Source of the DNA: Oceanobacillus iheyensis HTE831
Lineage (GTDB): Bacteria; Bacillota; Bacilli; Bacillales; Amphibacillaceae
Reading direction: 5' to 3'
DNA length: 64,000 bases
NCBI RefSeq assembly: GCF_000011245.1
Contig: NC_004193.1
Span: 1 to 64,000 of the forward strand
The notes under the pieces were generated by a model. The model was not told the DNA's origin and did not search any database. It saw nothing but the letters and a program-made list of their open reading frames with translations. Position 1 is the stretch's first letter. Every line of letters starts with the position of its first letter. The translations under genes were made by a program, and so were the position numbers. Shown in pieces: positions 31,192 to 42,210 of this stretch.

Positions 31192-32109
31192 ATGTTTAGA
31201 CAAAGAAGAAAAATGGTTTTAGGAGTAATTAGTAGCTTAATTTTAGTGTTATTATTAGCTGCTTGTGGATCGGATGATACAAGCAATGATAGTGCGGAAG
31301 AAGAGAGCTATAGTGAAGCAGTAGAACATACAATTACTGGTATTGAACCTGGGGCAGGAATTACAGTAACAACAGAAACAGCGATGGAAGAGTATGATCA
31401 GTTATCTGGATGGGAACTAAAACAATCTTCCACAGCAGCAATGATTGTGGAACTGGAAAAAGCAATTGAAAATGAAGAACCAATTGTTGTAACTGGTTGG
31501 AATCCACATTGGATGTTTGCAAAATTTGATAATCTTAAGTACTTAGAAGATCCACAAAATATATATGGTGATACAGAAGAAATTCGTAGCTTAGCAAGAG
31601 AAGGATTTGAAGAAGAAAATCCAAATGCCTATAAATTAATTGACCAATTCAACTGGAGCGTAGAAGATATGGAAAGTATCATGTACGAATCATCAGAAAC
31701 CGGCAAAGGTATTGAAGAAGTTGCAAAACAATGGGTAGAGGATAATCCAGATAAAGTTGAAGCGTGGACAGAAGGTGTTGAGGATGGTAATGGTGAGACT
31801 GTAGAATTGGTTTCCACACCTTGGGACTCGGAACGTGCTTCTTCAAATGTCGTTGCTGAAGTATTACGTTCTAAAGGTTTTGAAGTAAAAATTACAGATG
31901 TAGATGTAGCTGTTGTATTTGAGGCAATCGCAAATGGTGATGCTGACGCAACATTAGCAGCATGGATGCCAAACACACACAGAAAATTCTATGAAAGTAT
32001 TGAAGGACAATTTGTAGATATGGGAGCAAATATCGAAGGTGCAAAATTAGGGATTGTTGTACCAGATTATATGGATATTGACTCCATTGAAGATTTAGAA
32101 GCAAAATAA
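31192..32109 (+). CDS. opuAC: Orphan glycine betaine-binding lipoprotein (OpuAC-like)
   Basis: This substrate-binding protein of a compatible-solute ABC importer is 305 residues. A signal peptide ends in the lipobox LAAC (Cys25), so it is membrane-anchored. The ligand-cage tryptophans lie in VVTGWNPHWMF, STPWDSERASS and AAWMPNTHRKF. The half-domain order (GIEPGAG first, WDSE later) is the same as in B. subtilis OpuAC. No ATPase or permease gene is nearby, so it must work with components encoded elsewhere. It is inserted between the SRP RNA and dnaX relative to B. subtilis. Confidence 0.9.
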   Translation: MFRQRRKMVLGVISSLILVLLLAACGSDDTSNDSAEEESYSEAVEHTITGIEPGAGITVTTETAMEEYDQLSGWELKQSSTAAMIVELEKAIENEEPIVVTGWNPHWMFAKFDNLKYLEDPQNIYGDTEEIRSLAREGFEEENPNAYKLIDQFNWSVEDMESIMYESSETGKGIEEVAKQWVEDNPDKVEAWTEGVEDGNGETVELVSTPWDSERASSNVVAEVLRSKGFEVKITDVDVAVVFEAIANGDADATLAAWMPNTHRKFYESIEGQFVDMGANIEGAKLGIVVPDYMDIDSIEDLEAK

Positions 32110-32128
32110 ATATTAGAATTATCTATTC

Positions 32129-32166
32129 GAACAAATCCATATATGTTTAATGGATTTGTTCTTTTT
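32129..32166 (+). terminator. Terminator after opuAC
   Basis: GAACAAATCCAT pairs with ATGGATTTGTTC, followed by TTTTT. Confidence 0.85.
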
Positions 32167-32257
32167 GAGTTTTATTAGATTAAGCAGATAAATTGCAATA
32201 CGTACCACCGGCTCGTAAGATGTAATATAATTACATTCCTTTAAAAGAGGTGGTTAC

Positions 32258-33289
32258 ATGACTCAATTAGATAAGCAATACAAGATAAAAGGATTATCAT
32301 TAAAGAATAAAATTGTGATGGCTCCGATGTGCCAGTATTCTGTAGATGCTAAAGATGGGATACCAAATGATTGGCATTTTGTTCATTATGTATCACGTGC
32401 GGTTGGTGGAGCAGGACTCATTATTGTGGAGATGACTGATGTTGATCCTGATGGCCGGATTACGGATTATGATCTGGGATTATGGTCAGATGAACATGTT
32501 CCAGCATATCGTCGTATTGTTGATGAAGTTCATCGTTACGATGCGAAGATTGGAATTCAAATTGCACATGCTGGTCGTAAAGCAGAAGATGCAGAACCTC
32601 CTGTTGCGCCATCTGCAATTCCTGTAACCGCTGAAAGTAAAGTACCTCGTGCGTTGACTACAGAAGAAGTGAAGCAAACTGTCAAACAGTTCCAAGATGC
32701 TGCAAAGCGTGCAGTAGAAGCTGGATTTGATACGATTGAAATTCATGGAGCGCATGGATATTTAATACATCAATTTCATTCTCCGTTGATTAACAAACGA
32801 GAGGATCGATACGGAGAAGATTTATCTTTATTTGGTGTAGAGGTAATACAAGCTATAAAAGAAGTAATTCCAGAAGATATGCCACTGCTCATGCGTATTT
32901 CAGCGATGGAGTATATGGATGAGGGATATGATCTAAATCATTCTGTAGACATTGCTAAAAAATATCAAGAAGCTGGTGTCGATGTTTTCCATATTTCTAG
33001 TGGTGGAGAAGGACCTCCAGGAAAACGAAAACCAGCCAATCATCCAGGATATCAGATTCGATTTGCTCGTACGTTTAGACAAGAATTAAATGTACCTATT
33101 ATTGCGGTTGGCGTATTAGAACATCCAAAAGTTGCAGAAGCGGCACTTGGTAATGAAGATGCAGATTTAATTGCGATTGGACGTGGCATGTTGAAAGATC
33201 CATATTGGGCAATCCATGCGATTGAAGAAATTACAGGAATAGCGGTTCCACCTAAACAATATGAACGGGCATTTCCACGTAAAAAATAA
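32258..33289 (+). CDS. namA: NADPH dehydrogenase, old yellow enzyme (NamA/YqjM type)
   Basis: This FMN-dependent ene-reductase reduces activated C=C bonds and is linked to oxidative and electrophile stress. It is 343 residues. APMCQYS gives the redox-tuning Cys25 and Tyr27 of the YqjM class, and EIHGAHGYLIHQF gives the substrate-binding His pair and the Tyr. GAGGTGG precedes the ATG. In B. subtilis this gene lies far away; here it is inserted before dnaX, flanked by terminators. Confidence 0.93.
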   Translation: MTQLDKQYKIKGLSLKNKIVMAPMCQYSVDAKDGIPNDWHFVHYVSRAVGGAGLIIVEMTDVDPDGRITDYDLGLWSDEHVPAYRRIVDEVHRYDAKIGIQIAHAGRKAEDAEPPVAPSAIPVTAESKVPRALTTEEVKQTVKQFQDAAKRAVEAGFDTIEIHGAHGYLIHQFHSPLINKREDRYGEDLSLFGVEVIQAIKEVIPEDMPLLMRISAMEYMDEGYDLNHSVDIAKKYQEAGVDVFHISSGGEGPPGKRKPANHPGYQIRFARTFRQELNVPIIAVGVLEHPKVAEAALGNEDADLIAIGRGMLKDPYWAIHAIEEITGIAVPPKQYERAFPRKK

Positions 33290-33315
33290 CTTTAAAAAGG
33301 TATAATGAATGGGAT

Positions 33316-33353
33316 AGGCTATATTAGTTAATAGTATGCTAATATAGCCTTTT
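33316..33353 (+). terminator. Terminator after namA
   Basis: A perfect 12-base stem AGGCTATATTAG/CTAATATAGCCT is followed by a short T-run. Confidence 0.8.
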
Positions 33354-33415
33354 CAATGTTTTGAGGGACTCTATGTTGCTAAATAGATGTTCTATGCTTT
33401 TCTTCATCTCCAAGG

Positions 33416-33445
33416 TTCACATGAGACCCTTTCATCGGGTATAAT
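33416..33445 (+). promoter_or_regulatory. Candidate promoter of dnaX
   Basis: TTCACA (33416-33421), 18 bases, consensus TATAAT (33440-33445), 32 bases before the dnaX ATG. The -35 is weak. Confidence 0.45.
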
Positions 33446-33476
33446 GAAAATTAGATTAATAAGGGGAATGTAAACT

Positions 33477-35186
33477 ATGAGTTATCAAGCATTATACCGT
33501 GTATGGCGGCCACGAACATTTGAAGATGTAGTAGGACAAACACATATTACTCGAACACTACAAAATGCGATTGAGCAGGATAAATTTTCGCATGCTTATT
33601 TATTCTCTGGACCACGTGGAACAGGGAAGACAAGTGCTGCAAAAATATTTGCGCAAACTATTAATTGTGAGCATGCCCCTGTAAAAGAACCTTGTAATGA
33701 ATGTGCAGCATGTAGAGGCATTCAAGATGGATCCGTATCAGATGTTATTGAAATCGATGCTGCTTCCAATACAAGTGTAGATGATATTCGTGATATACGT
33801 GATAAAGTGAAGTATGCACCAAGTACGGTGCCATATAAAGTGTACATTATTGATGAGGTACACATGATATCGGTAAATGCATTTAATGCTTTACTGAAGA
33901 CGTTGGAAGAACCACCAAAGCATGTTGTGTTTATTCTTGCAACAACAGAACCACATAAAATCCCCTTAACGATTATATCTCGCTGTCAACGTTTTGACTT
34001 TAAACCAATTTCTAATCAATCGATTGTTGGAAGAATGCAAACGATAATGCAAGCAGAAAATATTCACGTTACGGATGAGGCTTTAGAGTCTGTCGCGCTT
34101 GCTGCAGAAGGCGGAATGCGAGATGCCTTGAGTATACTGGATCAAGCCATTTCGTATAGTGAAGAGAAAGTCATATTAGAAGATGTTTTAGCAGTTACAG
34201 GTGGCGTATCGCAAGTCGTGCTTCATAAAGTTGTTTCAGCTATGAATGAAAATAATGTTCAAGAGGTACTAGTAGCATTGGATGAGATGATTCGTACCGG
34301 TAAAGACCCAGGGAAATTTGTGCAGGATTTAATTTATTTTATGCGAGATCTTCTATTATTCAGGAGCTCGGCAAATCTTGCAGATATGCTAGAAAGAGCT
34401 GTAGCAGATGATTCATTTAAACAACTGTCAGAACGTGTATCCAACCAATGGATCCAGCGCTCGATTATTGAATTGAATCAGTGCCAACAAGAAATGAAAT
34501 GGTCCAATAGCCCGAAAGTATTTATCGAAATTGCATTACTTACTATTACTAATTATGGACAAGAACATCGTGTTGAAGTTGGTAATAATACAACCGCTTC
34601 TGCTGAATCTGAAGTTGTACTGCAATTACAAAGCAAGATGCAACAGTTGGAAAAAGATATAAAGACATTAAAAGAAAACCCACCTGCATCTACTACACCA
34701 AGTAAACAAACAACAACGGAGCGAAGAAGACCAAATACCCGATCATCTAAAAACAGTTTTAAGATTCCATATGATCGAATTCGTGATACACTAGGAAGAG
34801 CAGAAAAAAGTGAACTAAAAAATGTACACGCGCATTGGGCTAATTTCTTAAGTAAGTTAAAAACAACAAATGCACCTGCGCATGCTACGATACAAGATAG
34901 TAAACCTGCTGCTGCTTCGGATGATACATTGATTGTTGCATTCAAATATGAAATCCACTGTTCTTTATTTTTAGATCACCGAGAAATGGCAGAATCGTTA
35001 CTTGGAGGTCTGGACAAACATCGTACTATCATCCCTATTCCAGAACAAGCATGGAATGAAGTACGTAATGATTATATTCAAAATCAGGATAAACCAAAAG
35101 AAAACTCTGAAGAACAACAATCAGATCCTGTAGTTGATGAAGCAAGGAAGCTTTTTGGTGATGACCTATTAGAAATACATGATTAA
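33477..35186 (+). CDS. dnaX: DNA polymerase III gamma/tau subunit
   Basis: This is the clamp-loader ATPase and replisome organiser. The 569-residue product has Walker A SGPRGTGKTSAAK (about 40-52), a four-Cys zinc module (CEHAPVKEPCNECAAC), DEVHM and the Arg-finger segment ISRCQRFDF. A Ser/Thr-rich linker (about 400-435) precedes the C-terminal tau domain. I see no obvious programmed slippery frameshift site. It begins the dnaX-ebfC-recR cluster. Confidence 0.97.
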   Translation: MSYQALYRVWRPRTFEDVVGQTHITRTLQNAIEQDKFSHAYLFSGPRGTGKTSAAKIFAQTINCEHAPVKEPCNECAACRGIQDGSVSDVIEIDAASNTSVDDIRDIRDKVKYAPSTVPYKVYIIDEVHMISVNAFNALLKTLEEPPKHVVFILATTEPHKIPLTIISRCQRFDFKPISNQSIVGRMQTIMQAENIHVTDEALESVALAAEGGMRDALSILDQAISYSEEKVILEDVLAVTGGVSQVVLHKVVSAMNENNVQEVLVALDEMIRTGKDPGKFVQDLIYFMRDLLLFRSSANLADMLERAVADDSFKQLSERVSNQWIQRSIIELNQCQQEMKWSNSPKVFIEIALLTITNYGQEHRVEVGNNTTASAESEVVLQLQSKMQQLEKDIKTLKENPPASTTPSKQTTTERRRPNTRSSKNSFKIPYDRIRDTLGRAEKSELKNVHAHWANFLSKLKTTNAPAHATIQDSKPAAASDDTLIVAFKYEIHCSLFLDHREMAESLLGGLDKHRTIIPIPEQAWNEVRNDYIQNQDKPKENSEEQQSDPVVDEARKLFGDDLLEIHD

Positions 35187-35219
35187 TAATATAGATAACT
35201 ATTAAAGGAGGTATTTTCC

Positions 35220-35534
35220 ATGAAGGGAAATATGAATAATATGATGAAGCAGATGCAGAAAATGCAAAAGAAAATGATGCAAGCACAGGATGAACTGCAT
35301 GAAATGACATTTGAAGCTACTGCTGGCGGTGGAATGGTAACTGTAAAAGCAAGTGGTAAGAAAGAAATTATCGATGTAGAGATTAAAGAAGAAGTGGTAG
35401 ACCCAGATGATATCGATATGCTTCAAGATCTTATTCTAGCAGCGACAAATGATGTACTAAATCAAATTGATGAAAAAACAAACGATACAATGGGACAATT
35501 TACAAAAGGCATGAATATGCCAGGAATGTTCTAA
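35220..35534 (+). CDS. ebfC: Nucleoid-associated protein YaaK (EbfC family)
   Basis: A 104-residue dimeric DNA-binding protein of the YbaB/EbfC family. The Met- and Lys-rich N-terminal helix ([20 protein letters not shown]) and the strand [18 protein letters not shown] are typical. AAAGGAGG precedes the ATG, 33 bases after dnaX. It almost always sits between dnaX and recR. Confidence 0.93.
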   Translation: MKGNMNNMMKQMQKMQKKMMQAQDELHEMTFEATAGGGMVTVKASGKKEIIDVEIKEEVVDPDDIDMLQDLILAATNDVLNQIDEKTNDTMGQFTKGMNMPGMF

Positions 35535-35553
35535 ATAAGGCATACAAAGACAA

Positions 35554-35585
35554 AAGGCGTCTGGCTAATGCGAGACGCCTTATTT
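35554..35585 (+). terminator. Hairpin after ebfC
   Basis: AAGGCGTCT (35554-35562) pairs with AGACGCCTT (35573-35581). Only a short T-rich stretch follows, so read-through into recR is possible. Confidence 0.65.
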
Positions 35586-35697
35586 AGGCAGTTAAGAAAG
35601 TACAATTCTTTCTTTTTGCATAATTGCAGTAGATATTGGTTATTAACCAAGGAGTTCAACCATAAATCAACATTGTGGTTGTGTAGGAGGAAACATC

Positions 35698-36294
35698 ATG
35701 TATTATCCAGAACCTATCACGAAATTAATAGATAGCTTCTCTAAATTGCCAGGAATCGGCCCCAAAACGGCCGCTCGTTTGGCTTTCTTTGTGTTGAATA
35801 TGAAAGAAGATGACGTATTAAATTTTGCGAATGCACTAGTTAGTGCAAAACGAGAATTATCTCATTGTTCCGTATGTGGCCATATAACGGATCAAGATCC
35901 ATGTGCAATCTGTACGGATACGAGCCGTGATGGATCACTTATTTGTGTTGTTCAGGATCCAAAAGATGTCATTGCAATGGAAAAGATGAAAGAATTCCAC
36001 GGGAAATACCATGTGTTACATGGAGCGATTTCACCTATGGATGGAATTGGACCAGAGGATATCAATGTTCCTGACTTAATTAACCGTTTAAAGGATGAGG
36101 AAGTAGAAGAACTTATACTTGCAACGAATCCCAATATCGAAGGTGAAGCAACTGCAATGTATATTTCACGATTAGTAAAACCATCTGGAATTCGAACGAC
36201 AAGGATTGCTCATGGTTTGCCAGTAGGTGGAGATCTAGAGTATGCAGATGAAGTAACCTTATCAAAAGCATTAGAAGGTAGAAGAGACGTTTAA
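35698..36294 (+). CDS. recR: Recombination protein RecR
   Basis: It acts with RecF and RecO in gap repair. The 198-residue product has a helix-hairpin-helix ([15 protein letters not shown]), a four-Cys zinc finger ([16 protein letters not shown]), a TOPRIM domain ([12 protein letters not shown]) and the C-terminal Walker B-like [20 protein letters not shown] precedes the ATG. Confidence 0.97.
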   Translation: MYYPEPITKLIDSFSKLPGIGPKTAARLAFFVLNMKEDDVLNFANALVSAKRELSHCSVCGHITDQDPCAICTDTSRDGSLICVVQDPKDVIAMEKMKEFHGKYHVLHGAISPMDGIGPEDINVPDLINRLKDEEVEELILATNPNIEGEATAMYISRLVKPSGIRTTRIAHGLPVGGDLEYADEVTLSKALEGRRDV

Positions 36295-36330
36295 TAATAA
36301 TGCAGGAATGTAGGGGCTAGGTGAAGGGTA

Positions 36331-36543
36331 ATGGGGAAAAAGTTAAGAAAAAGAGATGTAGATGAAGAATTATTAAATTCTCTGTACCATGTAGAACAAG
36401 AATGGAAACAACTTCAGCAAATTGTAAAACAAAGTATTGAACCAACACAAAGTGGTCACCATGTAGAAAAGTTAGCAAAGGCTAAATATATGTTTCTTAT
36501 TCGTGAAGCACGTATACGTAAAGTAAGTGCGGTACGTGTTTAG
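36331..36543 (+). CDS. yaaL: YaaL family protein (DUF2508)
   Basis: A 70-residue, mostly helical, basic protein (AKAKYMFLIREARIRKVSA at the C-terminus) of unknown function. It lies between recR and bofA throughout Bacillus. AGGTGAAGGG precedes the ATG and the gap to recR is 36 bases, so it is probably in the recR transcript. Confidence 0.88.
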   Translation: MGKKLRKRDVDEELLNSLYHVEQEWKQLQQIVKQSIEPTQSGHHVEKLAKAKYMFLIREARIRKVSAVRV

Positions 36544-36791
36544 TTATATATAATGTTAGGAAAGCATAGAAATTGAAATAATTCGTTATCGAATTGAGTA
36601 GCATGATATAATATGAAACTTTTTTCATTCGGGTTATGCTGTCCACTACATAATCGATCGATAAACGAATATTTTGTAGAAGTCTCTATGCTTTTATTGG
36701 CTGTTCTGTGCTTTTCTTAAAAAATAGTTCTATCAATCGGTTTTTCTTCATACTTTACAGTAAAGAGATATGGAGAAGAGGTTGATGCGAG

Positions 36792-37055
36792 ATGAGTTCG
36801 ACCGTATTTATAAGTATTATTGTTGGTTTAATAATTATTCTATTACTCGTTGGAGCGCCTGTGAAGCCTATGAAGTATATTGGACAGGCCACCATTAAAC
36901 TAGGAATTGGAATGTTGTTCTTATTTTTTATTAATGTGTTTGGGGGAGCAATTGGCCTCCATATTCCGATTAATATATTTACCGTTTTTGTATCAGGATT
37001 CTTAGGTGTGTTTGGTATCGGCTCGCTTGCTGCCATTCATCTCTTTGTATTGTAA
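36792..37055 (+). CDS. bofA: Pro-sigma-K processing inhibitor BofA
   Basis: This mother-cell membrane protein holds the SpoIVFB protease inactive until the forespore signals, delaying SigK activation. It is 87 residues with two strong hydrophobic segments (FISIIVGLIIILLLVGAPV and IFTVFVSGFLGVFGIGSL). AGAGGTTGATG lies before the ATG. The 248 bases upstream hold no gene. In B. subtilis an rRNA operon follows bofA; none does here. Confidence 0.93.
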   Translation: MSSTVFISIIVGLIIILLLVGAPVKPMKYIGQATIKLGIGMLFLFFINVFGGAIGLHIPINIFTVFVSGFLGVFGIGSLAAIHLFVL

Positions 37056-37125
37056 AAGCTTTCAAAGATTTTTGGTATACTTTCCGTTAGATTAGGAGAT
37101 ACTAGCTTTTAACGGAGGTGGAGAA

Positions 37126-37323
37126 ATGGAGCATACAAACGTCTTTGAGCTAGAGTGTTGTGGTATATGTGAAGAAAGAAAAGAACAAGGAATTCACCTG
37201 TACACGATGTTCATATGCACGGAATGTGAGTATAACATGATCCATACAGAACCTAGAGAAGAGAAATATAATTACTATTTACGTAAACTAAAAAATATGA
37301 ATCAACCAAAATTATATTCATAG
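37126..37323 (+). CDS. csfB: Anti-sigma factor CsfB (Gin)
   Basis: This small forespore protein inhibits SigG (and SigE) to time compartment-specific transcription. The 65-residue product has two Cys pairs (CGIC and CTEC) that bind zinc, the core QGIHLYTMFIC and an ending PKLYS, all as in B. subtilis CsfB. GGAGGTGGAG precedes the ATG. Confidence 0.93.
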   Translation: MEHTNVFELECCGICEERKEQGIHLYTMFICTECEYNMIHTEPREEKYNYYLRKLKNMNQPKLYS

Positions 37324-37470
37324 TTCAAAATTAAACACGATGAAATAGTGAAGAGTCTTTGCTTGCAAAGGCTTTTTTTCTGCTGTAAAAAACACTAATC
37401 TATCCTTTTTTGACAGGACTTTGTGTTTTTTTTATTGTATATAATAGAGGAAATAAGGGAGATGATGAAG

Positions 37471-38883
37471 TTGGATCAATCTTATATGCCATTCGTAGAT
37501 CATTTAAGAAATTTCAGTTCAAAGAGACCGGTATCATTCCATGTTCCAGGGCATAAGCATGGGGCGGTTTTTCCTGAAGCAGCTAGAGAATTATTTGGCT
37601 CTATTTTATCTGTAGATGTAACTGAAATAGCAGGAATGGATGACTTGCATGCACCAAGTGAGATCATCGCAGAAGCAGAAAAACTAGCAACAGATTATTT
37701 CAATTCTGACCATACATTTTTTTTAGTTGGAGGATCTACATCAGGTAATCTAGCAATGATTATGGCAGCATGTAATCCGGGAGATGAGGTAATCGTCCAA
37801 CGGAATTGTCATAAATCAATTATGAATGGCTTAGAACTTGCAGGTGCAAAGCCAATATTTATAGCTCCAGAGTGGAGAGATGATTTACAACGATATACCG
37901 CACCAACATATGATAGCATAAAACAAGCAATGTTGAGGTTTCCGAATGCAAAGGCTCTTATTCTCACCTATCCAGATTACTTTGGGGCGGTTTTTGATAT
38001 TCAGTCCATGATTGAATTAGCACACACCTATCATATTCCAGTATTTGTTGATGAAGCACATGGCGTCCATTTTTCATCATCTGAAATGTTTCCACAATCG
38101 GCTTTACAGTTAGGAGCAGATGTTGTAGTACAATCCGCACATAAAATGGCTCCAGCTATGACAATGGCTGCATATTTACATATTGGCACTTCACGTGTAG
38201 AAAAACATCGACTTGCTTATTATTTGCAAATGTTACAGTCGAGTAGTCCATCTTATCCGATAATGGCTTCTTTGGATGTAGCAAGATTTTATTTAGCGCA
38301 ATTATCAAAAGAAAAAATCCGAGGTATCTTAAATAGTGTAGAAAACGTAAGAAACATATTCTCCGGGGCATCATTTTGGGAATTGGTACCTCATGATGAT
38401 CCGTTAAAATTAACGTTCCACGTGAAACATGGCTATAAAATAAGTGAGATAGAATCGATGCTCGAATATCATGGAATTTATCCAGAGTTAACGACAGAAA
38501 ATCAATTCTTATTCATACATGGTTTAGCGCCTTTTGTAGAACAAGATTATTTGAAAAAAACAATACAATTGATAGAGGAAGAATTAAAAAAATCAGTGAA
38601 ACATGCTACAATAGAAGGGGCAAAGCTTTTTACCAATCCTATAGAGGAACTAGCATTGTCATACCAAGAAATGAAACACATTACATCACTTCTTGTCCCA
38701 TTTGCTCAAAGTGAAGGTGAAATTGCAGCAGAGGCAGTGATCCCATATCCCCCTGGTATTCCAGTCATACTCAAAGGCGAGAGAATTACGAAGGCGCATA
38801 TTACAAAGATTCAGCTTTTGATTCAACAAGGAGTAACCATTCAGCAACGGGAAGAAGGAATACGTATATATAGGAAGGCATGA
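37471..38883 (+). CDS. yaaO: Orn/Lys/Arg decarboxylase family protein YaaO
   Basis: This PLP-dependent decarboxylase of the group III fold has 470 residues from this start. [11 protein letters not shown] opens the large domain and VDEAHG holds the cofactor-binding Asp. [16 protein letters not shown] carries the Schiff-base Lys. The substrate (Lys, Arg or Orn) cannot be decided. AAGGGAG at 37455-37461 is best spaced for TTG at 37471; ATG codons at 37462 and 37465 lie too close but remain possible. It precedes tmk. Confidence 0.88.
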   Translation: MDQSYMPFVDHLRNFSSKRPVSFHVPGHKHGAVFPEAARELFGSILSVDVTEIAGMDDLHAPSEIIAEAEKLATDYFNSDHTFFLVGGSTSGNLAMIMAACNPGDEVIVQRNCHKSIMNGLELAGAKPIFIAPEWRDDLQRYTAPTYDSIKQAMLRFPNAKALILTYPDYFGAVFDIQSMIELAHTYHIPVFVDEAHGVHFSSSEMFPQSALQLGADVVVQSAHKMAPAMTMAAYLHIGTSRVEKHRLAYYLQMLQSSSPSYPIMASLDVARFYLAQLSKEKIRGILNSVENVRNIFSGASFWELVPHDDPLKLTFHVKHGYKISEIESMLEYHGIYPELTTENQFLFIHGLAPFVEQDYLKKTIQLIEEELKKSVKHATIEGAKLFTNPIEELALSYQEMKHITSLLVPFAQSEGEIAAEAVIPYPPGIPVILKGERITKAHITKIQLLIQQGVTIQQREEGIRIYRKA

Positions 38884-38893
38884 GACACAATAT

Positions 38894-39869
<976 letters not shown>

Positions 39870-39897
39870 TGAGTGATTATGAAAGGGGGCTGGACAC

Positions 39898-40329
39898 ATG
39901 AAAATTACCAATGAAATGCAAACAAAGGCGGAAACAAAAATCCATAGAACTACAAAAGTTGGGGATCCATCCTTTCAACAAATGGTTCAGTCCCAAACAA
40001 AGCAATTGAACCAGCAACAGTTTCATCAGCTAGTACAGCAAATCAGCAAGCAAGGAAGTAAACTTGCACAATACCGTTCATTCCGCGAACTAGTAAAGTT
40101 TAAGCGGATGGTTAAAAGTTTTTTAGATAAAGCAGTGGTACAAGGTTATAAACTTGAGAAATCACATAGTTTTGGACTGCAAGGAAGTAGACATCTTTCG
40201 ATAGTAAAAGCAGTAGATGAGAAATTAATTCAATTAGCAGAAGATATAATGGACGAAGAAAAGAAGACAGTAGATATATTAGGTCTAATTGGTGAGATCA
40301 AAGGTCTATTGATTAATATATATACATGA
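39898..40329 (+). CDS. yaaR: YaaR family protein (DUF327)
   Basis: A 143-residue, helical, Gln-rich protein of unknown function (QMVQSQTKQLNQQQFHQLV). Always between darA and holB in Bacillus. AAGGGGGC precedes the ATG, 28 bases after darA. Confidence 0.88.
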   Translation: MKITNEMQTKAETKIHRTTKVGDPSFQQMVQSQTKQLNQQQFHQLVQQISKQGSKLAQYRSFRELVKFKRMVKSFLDKAVVQGYKLEKSHSFGLQGSRHLSIVKAVDEKLIQLAEDIMDEEKKTVDILGLIGEIKGLLINIYT

Positions 40330-40374
40330 ATAACAAGTGATCTCTATTAAGTGGGGATCAATTAGGATGGATGA

Positions 40375-41367
40375 ATGATGATAACTTGGGAGGAAATCAC
40401 AGACCTTCAGCCGATTGCTAGTCGAACAATCATCAATAGTATAAATAAAGGCAGGGTATCCCACGCTTACCTTCTACAAGGCGAACGAGGAACAGGGAAG
40501 CGGGACATTGCATTATTATTAGCAAAGTATTTATTCTGTTTGCATCGTGAAGGAGCAAATCCTTGCCATACATGTAATAATTGTAAACGAATAGATTCGG
40601 GTAATCATCCTGACTTGCATTGGATTGAACCAGATGGGCAATCGATTAAAATCGAACAGGTGCGTAATTTGCAAAAGGAATTCACATATTCAGGGATGGA
40701 ATCGAATCAAAAAGTATATGTTATTCAGGATGCAGATACATTAACGGTAAATGCAGCAAATCGTTTGCTTAAATTTTTGGAAGAACCAAGTAAGCAAACA
40801 ACCGCAATTATGCTGACAGAGAATGGACACTCGATACTATCAACCATTCGTTCACGATGCCAAATTATAGAATTACAGCCTCTCCCACCTGATGTAATGA
40901 ATCAAAGATTACAAGATGAAGGGGTTCACCACTTGGAAGCAAACCTTTTAAGTGCCTTAACAAATAATACAAAAGAAGCTTTGTCATTACACCAAGATGA
41001 GTGGTTTGCAGGTGCAAGAAAGATAGTGGTACAATTAATAGAAATGTATGTTCAAAAACCAGAGGATGTTTATTTATTTATCCACCAACAATGGATACCT
41101 CATTTTAAAGAACGTACCGAACAACAAATGGGATTGGATTTATTATTATTAGGATTTCAGGATATCCTTCATCAACATATTAAAGAAGACACTACAACAG
41201 TCTTATTACCTAAAGAAGATGCAAAAATGGAACGGGCAATGATGTCTTTTTCCAAAGAGCAATTATTATTTATATTGCAGCTGATTTTAACAGCAAAACG
41301 AAAATTAAAGCAAAATGTTCAGCCGACGTTAGTAATGGAACAATTAGCACTTCAAATACAGAGGTGA
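40375..41367 (+). CDS. holB: DNA polymerase III delta' subunit
   Basis: A clamp-loader subunit of 330 residues. A P-loop-like GERGTGKRD (near 37-45), a zinc-binding Cys cluster CHTCNNCKRI and the segment NRLLKFLEEPS fit the family. The P-loop lacks the usual GKT ending (GKRD), so ATP binding is doubtful, as in other delta' subunits. Two ATG codons (40375 and 40378) are possible. Confidence 0.95.
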   Translation: MMITWEEITDLQPIASRTIINSINKGRVSHAYLLQGERGTGKRDIALLLAKYLFCLHREGANPCHTCNNCKRIDSGNHPDLHWIEPDGQSIKIEQVRNLQKEFTYSGMESNQKVYVIQDADTLTVNAANRLLKFLEEPSKQTTAIMLTENGHSILSTIRSRCQIIELQPLPPDVMNQRLQDEGVHHLEANLLSALTNNTKEALSLHQDEWFAGARKIVVQLIEMYVQKPEDVYLFIHQQWIPHFKERTEQQMGLDLLLLGFQDILHQHIKEDTTTVLLPKEDAKMERAMMSFSKEQLLFILQLILTAKRKLKQNVQPTLVMEQLALQIQR

Positions 41368-41371
41368 AAAA

Positions 41372-42196
41372 ATGATAGAAGTTATAGGAGTACGATTTAA
41401 GAAGGCGGGTAAAATCTATTATTTCGATCCAGACCAAGATAATATAGAGTTAGATAGTTATGTCATTGTCGAAACGGTTCGTGGAATTGAATTTGGTAAA
41501 GTAGTGATCACGAATAAGCAGGTGGATGAAGAAGATGTTGTACTACCGCTTAAGAAAGTTATTCGTGTAGCAGATGATAGAGATAAAAGAACCGTCGTTG
41601 AAAATCAGGAACAGGCTCAAAAAGCCTTTGATATATGTACAGAAAAAATCGAATACCATGAACTAGATATGAATTTAGTAGAAGTGGAATATACATTTGA
41701 TAGAAATAAAATTATTTTTTACTTTACTGCAGATGGTCGTGTAGACTTTCGTAATCTAGTAAAAGATTTAGCATCTATGTTTAAAACACGTATCGAATTA
41801 CGACAAATTGGCGTACGTGATGAAGCAAAAATGCTTGGTGGTATAGGCCCTTGTGGTCGAATGTTATGTTGTTCTACATTTTTAGGAGACTTTGAACCAG
41901 TATCGATAAAAATGGCAAAAGATCAAAATCTCTCTCTGAATCCAGCAAAAATTTCTGGTTTGTGTGGAAGATTGATGTGTTGTTTAAAATATGAGAATGA
42001 CGATTATGAAACAGCAAAAAAAGAATTACCTGATATTGGTAAGTCTATGAAAACTCCTTATGGAGAAGGTAAAGTAGTAGGACTAAATATTTTAGAGCGT
42101 ATGATACAAATTGAGTTACCTGAAAAAGATCGCGTGGTAGAATATACATTAGATGAATTAATTGAAGAAGGAATAGTTGCGCAAGCCACAGAATGA
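41372..42196 (+). CDS. ricT: RicT (YaaT), PSP1-domain protein of the Ric complex
   Basis: With RicA (YmcA) and RicF (YlbF), B. subtilis RicT stimulates RNase Y-dependent mRNA maturation and the phosphorelay. The 274-residue product has the PSP1 domain with Cys-rich segments GPCGRMLCC and LCGRLMCCLKYE, which supply Fe-S cluster ligands. It starts four bases after holB, indicating coupled translation. Confidence 0.94.
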   Translation: MIEVIGVRFKKAGKIYYFDPDQDNIELDSYVIVETVRGIEFGKVVITNKQVDEEDVVLPLKKVIRVADDRDKRTVVENQEQAQKAFDICTEKIEYHELDMNLVEVEYTFDRNKIIFYFTADGRVDFRNLVKDLASMFKTRIELRQIGVRDEAKMLGGIGPCGRMLCCSTFLGDFEPVSIKMAKDQNLSLNPAKISGLCGRLMCCLKYENDDYETAKKELPDIGKSMKTPYGEGKVVGLNILERMIQIELPEKDRVVEYTLDELIEEGIVAQATE

Positions 42197-42210
42197 TGAG
42201 GTGAGTGGGC

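Noticed and set aside
31192..32109. Apparent circular permutation of the betaine-binding protein
   Set aside because: The two half-domains are in swapped order relative to E. coli ProX, but B. subtilis OpuAC has the same order, so it is normal for this family.
34553..34945. A 130-residue frame antisense to dnaX
   Set aside because: It is the complement of the dnaX linker and tau coding sequence, with no own signals; the same holds for other antisense frames inside gyrA, dnaA and guaB.
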